Assembly: GCA_030617525.1 (NCBI GenBank)
Contig: JAUWVG010000059.1
Span: 1-9,135 of the forward strand
Reading direction: 5' to 3'
Length of the DNA stretch: 9,135 bases
Source: Candidatus Aminicenantota bacterium
GTDB lineage: Bacteria > Acidobacteriota > Aminicenantia > Aminicenantales > Aminicenantaceae
Part shown: in pieces, positions 5,960 through 9,135 of the stretch
Layout: each line of letters starts with the position of its first letter
How positions within the stretch are numbered: position 1 is the first letter of the stretch
Notes under the pieces: model-generated
Seen by the model: only the letters and a program-made list of their open reading frames with translations
What the model was told of the DNA's origin: nothing
Database searches by the model: none
Made by a program: the position numbers and the translations under genes

Positions 5960-7603
5960 TTACTTTTTAAACGAACGCGGAGCTCTCCTGATGTAATTCT
6001 GAAGGGGGCTTCCCTTGAATATTCTGGAGGAGAACGGGAGGAGGGCAGGCAGAGCCCGAATTTTTTCCCAGAACCGATTATGGTGGAAAACATTCATGGA
6101 TACCTTGAGCAGCTCCAAAAGATCTTCTCCATAAGGGTACCACCAAAGCTGTGTCCTTTTTTTAGAAAAATCAAAACTTATGTATTTAATATTCACGAGC
6201 TCTAAAATGCCGTAAGGACCATGAGACCGTCCTATGCCAGTATGTTTGACTCCTCCCCATAGAGCCCCCGGTTCGACAAATGAAAATAGATGGTCGTTTA
6301 TCGTGACCGAGCCGACATGAAGCCTTTTCGACAATTGTGAGGACAGTTTTTTATTTCTTGTCCACACAGAGGCGGTCAATCCATAGTCCGAGTCATTAGC
6401 AAGGTTCACGGCTTCCTCCACATCAGAAACCACCAAAATAGGGAGGATGGGGCCGAACGTTTCTTCTGTCATGATTTTCATACTGTGATCAACCTGAGTG
6501 AGCACTGTGGGCTTAAAATAGTATCCCGGGACATCCTTCACTTTTTCTCCACCCACAAGAATGCGTGCGCCCTTCTCTTTGGCGTCTTGAATATGGTCCT
6601 CAACGATATCCATCTGAGAGGGAACAGCCAGAGGCCCGACATCTGTCCCTTTCTCCAGGGGATCGCCAACCTTGATGCTTTTTGCCAGGGCCACAACTTT
6701 ATCGATGAACACTGCAGCCACGCTCTGCTGCACATACACTCTTTCTATGGAGGAGCACACCTGGCCGCAGTTGGTGAATGCACCCCACACAGCCCCTCGT
6801 GCCGCTCTGTCGAGGTCCGCATCCTCGAGCACAATCATCGGGTCTTTTCCCCCAAGTTCGAGAACCACATTGGTTAAATTTCGACTGGCCAGCTCCATAA
6901 CCCGCTTACCGGTGGTGGCGCTCCCGGTAAACATGATGGAATGGATGTCCGGATGAGTGATCAATTCCTCAGCTTGGGAGATGCGACAGCAGACGACATT
7001 CAGAACTCCCGGGGGAAGGCCTGCTTCTAAGAAAATCTCACCAAGCAGGAGGGCCGTAAATGGAGTCGATGAGGAGGGCCGGAGAATGACGGAATTCCCT
7101 GCCGAGAGTGCACTGATCACTTCGGCCACCGGGATTACGAAAGGATAATTCCATGGAGAGATGATAAGAGTGGGGCCCAGGGGATGAAAAACATATTCGC
7201 TTTTTTTGTGCGCGAAATAGGTGACATGATGGTCGGCTTTTCTCGGCTTCAATATTCTCTTTATATTTTTTCCGTAGTAATCCAGAGCCTCTAGGCCGCC
7301 CTGGACTTCACTCATCATGGATTCGGGAAGTGGAGAACCTTTCTCCTTGGAGATGATGGCGGCCGCTTCCTCCCTCCTTTTGAGCAGGATGGCTTTGGCC
7401 TTCATAAAAATAGCCTTTTTGTCTTTAAGAGAGAGGATTGACCATGTCGGGAATGCCTCGTTTGCAGCCAGGACGGCTTTTTGACAATCAATCGATGAGG
7501 CGAGGCTGAATTCACCAAGGGATTCGAGAGTAGCCGGATTTATGGATTCCTTTTTGTCGTCTGTTTCAATCCGTTCATTGTTGATGATCAGTCTTCCGTC
7601 CAT
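5960..7603 (-). CDS. NAD(P)-dependent aldehyde dehydrogenase with C-terminal extension
   Basis: Oxidises an aldehyde to the acid. The 547-aa product keeps the catalytic set: SPWNYPF (N152, oxyanion hole), FTGSATTG (225-232, cofactor loop), LELGGKDP (E249, general base), CGQVCSS (C283, nucleophile) and EETFGP (E381 and F383, nicotinamide ribose). The lysine usual in the LKPS cofactor motif is arginine here (LRPSSSTP, R175). About 60 residues follow the normal C-terminal region, containing an aromatic WWYPYGEDLLELL block and a basic amphipathic tail ending near 547, perhaps for membrane contact. Its substrate is not evident. The frame is open to 7876, but ATG at 7603 is chosen: GGGAGG lies 11 bases upstream, the DUF362 stop is 5 bp away, and the 91 upstream residues are unlike the family. 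Confidence 0.93.
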   Translation of the reverse strand: MDGRLIINNERIETDDKKESINPATLESLGEFSLASSIDCQKAVLAANEAFPTWSILSLKDKKAIFMKAKAILLKRREEAAAIISKEKGSPLPESMMSEVQGGLEALDYYGKNIKRILKPRKADHHVTYFAHKKSEYVFHPLGPTLIISPWNYPFVIPVAEVISALSAGNSVILRPSSSTPFTALLLGEIFLEAGLPPGVLNVVCCRISQAEELITHPDIHSIMFTGSATTGKRVMELASRNLTNVVLELGGKDPMIVLEDADLDRAARGAVWGAFTNCGQVCSSIERVYVQQSVAAVFIDKVVALAKSIKVGDPLEKGTDVGPLAVPSQMDIVEDHIQDAKEKGARILVGGEKVKDVPGYYFKPTVLTQVDHSMKIMTEETFGPILPILVVSDVEEAVNLANDSDYGLTASVWTRNKKLSSQLSKRLHVGSVTINDHLFSFVEPGALWGGVKHTGIGRSHGPYGILELVNIKYISFDFSKKRTQLWWYPYGEDLLELLKVSMNVFHHNRFWEKIRALPALLPFSSRIFKGSPLQNYIRRAPRSFKK

Positions 7604-7608
7604 CTTGT

Positions 7609-8883
7609 TTAGAGCCTCCCGGATAATAGTCTTCTGCACCAGGACAGGAATAGAAAAAAGTAGGAATCGATAATCAGATCCAGCCGTAAAAGAGGATTTA
7701 TAATTCTTCCTCTGAGGAGCCAGAAGAGAACGAGATCCTTGTGCTTTGGCGGGCAGCCTTTGATTTTGACCTGCTTCCGGGCTTTGACTTTGCCTTGTAT
7801 TTCTGTGCAGGATCCAATTTTCATTAGACGGTCTGCGCAAACATCCCCCTTGTATTTTCCGATAACCACCGTCCACTCCGGCAGCTTTTTCCAGAGCTTG
7901 GGCTTACGATCCTTGATCATGTACAGCCAGTCGAGGAAGACGCCGTGGCATCCACCGGAACAGTAGGGCAAACCGCACAAAATTTTCATGCCGGTGTCCA
8001 CTTGATCGACTTTTTTCAGACCCAGATCCCAGGTTTTGGTTGTTTTTTGGATCTCTTCGAGAGAAATGTCTCCCCCTATCGTAATTTCACTCAAGTCCAG
8101 CGGTCCATAACCTCTCAAATGGGCGATGCTGAGATAGGGTATTTTTTTAGGGTCAAGGTGCAGGATGTGGGCGCAGACAGCATCGTGGGCGACCGGATTT
8201 TTGGCCAAAATGATAAGTCCGAGATGAACCCCGTGCTGTGTCATTTGATTGCCGCCGACGGCGGCTTCAATAGCATCTGTAACAACAAGGTCGGGAAGCC
8301 CAACTTCTAAAAGATCGGCAATCTTTTGATCGAGCTTAAAGTTGTGGTTCCACATCCTCTCCCTGTCCAAGAGGATCCCGATGTTCAATTTGAGGGCTGC
8401 TGTCAGGCCGTGGCTCAGGACATTGCTTTTTAATTTTGGCGCATAGACAAGGAAGTCATTATCGGCAATCGATGTTCCTGTCGTGATGGTCTCGTGAACC
8501 GTGCCTTTAGAGAGGGGGATACGGCTTTTTTTGTCCTCTTCTAAAGGGAGAAGTTTGATTCCGTGCAAATTTTTCAGACGTCTGTAGCCGGCCCTTCGGA
8601 ACATTCGGGATGTCGGCAGTCCGGTTCCTGATTTTTCGGTGATCGTAACTTTCGAGTTCGGACCTTGAAGCTTTTGGAGGGACATGAGAAGGCCGTCAAG
8701 AAATTCCGGCCGGGTGAACGCAGAGGGAGCCAGTTTGTGGTGGGCCAAAACAACATTGGGTTTTATCGTTATGTTTTCCCTGGTCGTTTTTTCTATTCCC
8801 AGTTCATCCATTCCTTCAGTGATGATCTTCCGGATGAATTCGGGATTATATTCTGGAACTCTTCGGAGAAGGACTTTTTCCAT
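7609..8883 (-). CDS. DUF362 family protein with two cysteine clusters
   Basis: The 424-aa product fits DUF362, a family of uncertain function sometimes found beside or fused to ferredoxin domains. Early family features are ITIKPNVVLAHH (38-49) and TITEKSGTG (80-88). The middle has YAPKLKSNVLSHGLTAALKLNIG (147-169), LPDLVVTDAIEAAVGGN (196-212) and AKNPVAHDAVCAHIL (227-241). Cysteines are concentrated in the last third: C303, C308, C312 (CGLPYCSGGC), then C349, C359 and C377 (GCPPKH). This could hold an Fe-S cluster, though it is not a standard ferredoxin motif. Residues 385-420 form a hydrophobic/basic tail (VLFWLLRG, SYFFLFLSW) that may touch the membrane. ATG at 8883 is 10 bp after the tatC stop, with no clear ribosome site. 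Confidence 0.85.
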   Translation of the reverse strand: MEKVLLRRVPEYNPEFIRKIITEGMDELGIEKTTRENITIKPNVVLAHHKLAPSAFTRPEFLDGLLMSLQKLQGPNSKVTITEKSGTGLPTSRMFRRAGYRRLKNLHGIKLLPLEEDKKSRIPLSKGTVHETITTGTSIADNDFLVYAPKLKSNVLSHGLTAALKLNIGILLDRERMWNHNFKLDQKIADLLEVGLPDLVVTDAIEAAVGGNQMTQHGVHLGLIILAKNPVAHDAVCAHILHLDPKKIPYLSIAHLRGYGPLDLSEITIGGDISLEEIQKTTKTWDLGLKKVDQVDTGMKILCGLPYCSGGCHGVFLDWLYMIKDRKPKLWKKLPEWTVVIGKYKGDVCADRLMKIGSCTEIQGKVKARKQVKIKGCPPKHKDLVLFWLLRGRIINPLLRLDLIIDSYFFLFLSWCRRLLSGRL

Positions 8884-8893
8884 ATTGAGTATC

Positions 8894-9135
8894 TTAGCCC
8901 GCGAGGGTGTCTTCAGAGTTGTTTTCCTCTTTTATTTTCTTCTTGCCGAAGATAAGGGCGATAAGAATGCTGAGCCCGTAGAGGGCGAGCATGGGGATGG
9001 CAACGAGACTCTGGACGACCATATCCGGGGTAGGAGTGATGATGGCGGCTATAACAAATACGCCGAGTACGGCATACTTGAAATTTTTAATCATCCATTT
9101 TGCAGTGATCATTCCCATCCGGGCTAGGAAAAAAG
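8894..9135 (-). CDS. tatC: Sec-independent translocase subunit TatC, C-terminal part
   Basis: TatC recognises twin-arginine signal peptides and, with TatA/TatB, moves folded proteins across the inner membrane. Only the last 79 codons are inside the window; the frame stays open through the right edge (FFLARMGMIT...), so the internal ATG at 9118 is not the start. The visible part holds the loop before TM5 and TM5 (YAVLGVFVIAAIITP). It then has the conserved periplasmic turn TPTPD, TM6 (SLVAIPMLALYGLSILIALIFG) and a charged cytoplasmic tail. The glutamate that often follows the aromatic residue in TM6 (as in E. coli LFEIG) is glycine here. It heads the visible part of the minus-strand cluster. 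No twin-arginine signal is seen in the other encoded proteins. Confidence 0.92.
   Translation of the reverse strand, partial: FFLARMGMITAKWMIKNFKYAVLGVFVIAAIITPTPDMVVQSLVAIPMLALYGLSILIALIFGKKKIKEENNSEDTLAG

Noticed and set aside
7604..7876. 91-residue N-terminal extension of the aldehyde dehydrogenase frame
   Set aside because: It overlaps the DUF362 coding end, has no dehydrogenase similarity, and a well-spaced ATG with GGGAGG exists at 7603.

Overview
The window is a bacterial chromosomal segment with nine protein genes that I accept, eight of them on the minus strand, plus one doubtful 17-codon leader ORF. It looks like a compact, Gram-negative-type genome: genes overlap by 4 bp or sit 5-12 bp apart, one protein has a Sec-like signal peptide, and TatC is present. 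The one divergent gap holds REP-like palindromes of the GGGGACAGTCCCC and GGGGCCTGGC type, which I associate from memory with genomes carrying REP-associated (Y1/TnpA-REP) transposases, such as Deltaproteobacteria-like and candidate-phylum (e.g. Omnitrophota-like) bacteria. The taxon cannot be fixed from this window.

Layout. (1) 1-1577, minus: the 7-deazaguanine operon queC-queD-queE, with queE running off the left edge. QueD makes 6-carboxytetrahydropterin, QueE rearranges it to 7-carboxy-7-deazaguanine (CDG), and QueC converts CDG to preQ0 for queuosine. (2) 1578-1876: a divergent gap filled by a nested inverted repeat. Two nested stems face each other, and the outer left arm appears interrupted by a 43-bp piece carrying a GGGGACAGTCCCC palindrome. 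(3) 1819-2710, plus: a short leader ORF with a strong ribosome site, then a 277-aa protein of unknown family. Its sequence reads as repeated beta-alpha units and may be a TIM-barrel-like fold. (4) 2759-9135, minus: a tightly packed six-gene cluster. In transcription order it is tatC (3' end only), a DUF362 protein with cysteine clusters, an aldehyde dehydrogenase, a small P-loop kinase, a dCMP deaminase, and a 715-aa tandem-SIS protein related to MurQ/glucokinase regulatory protein that starts with an apparent signal peptide.

How the genes may work together. The queuosine genes form a clear pathway. The kinase and deaminase overlap at GTGA and probably act together on deoxynucleotides; the pair resembles a split version of the two-domain architecture of the AvcD phage-defence deaminase, although a housekeeping role is at least as likely. 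The rest of the minus-strand cluster has no single known pathway. The least explained items are the nested repeat, the 277-aa repeat protein, and a MurQ/GKRP-like protein that appears to be exported although its known relatives act in the cytoplasm.
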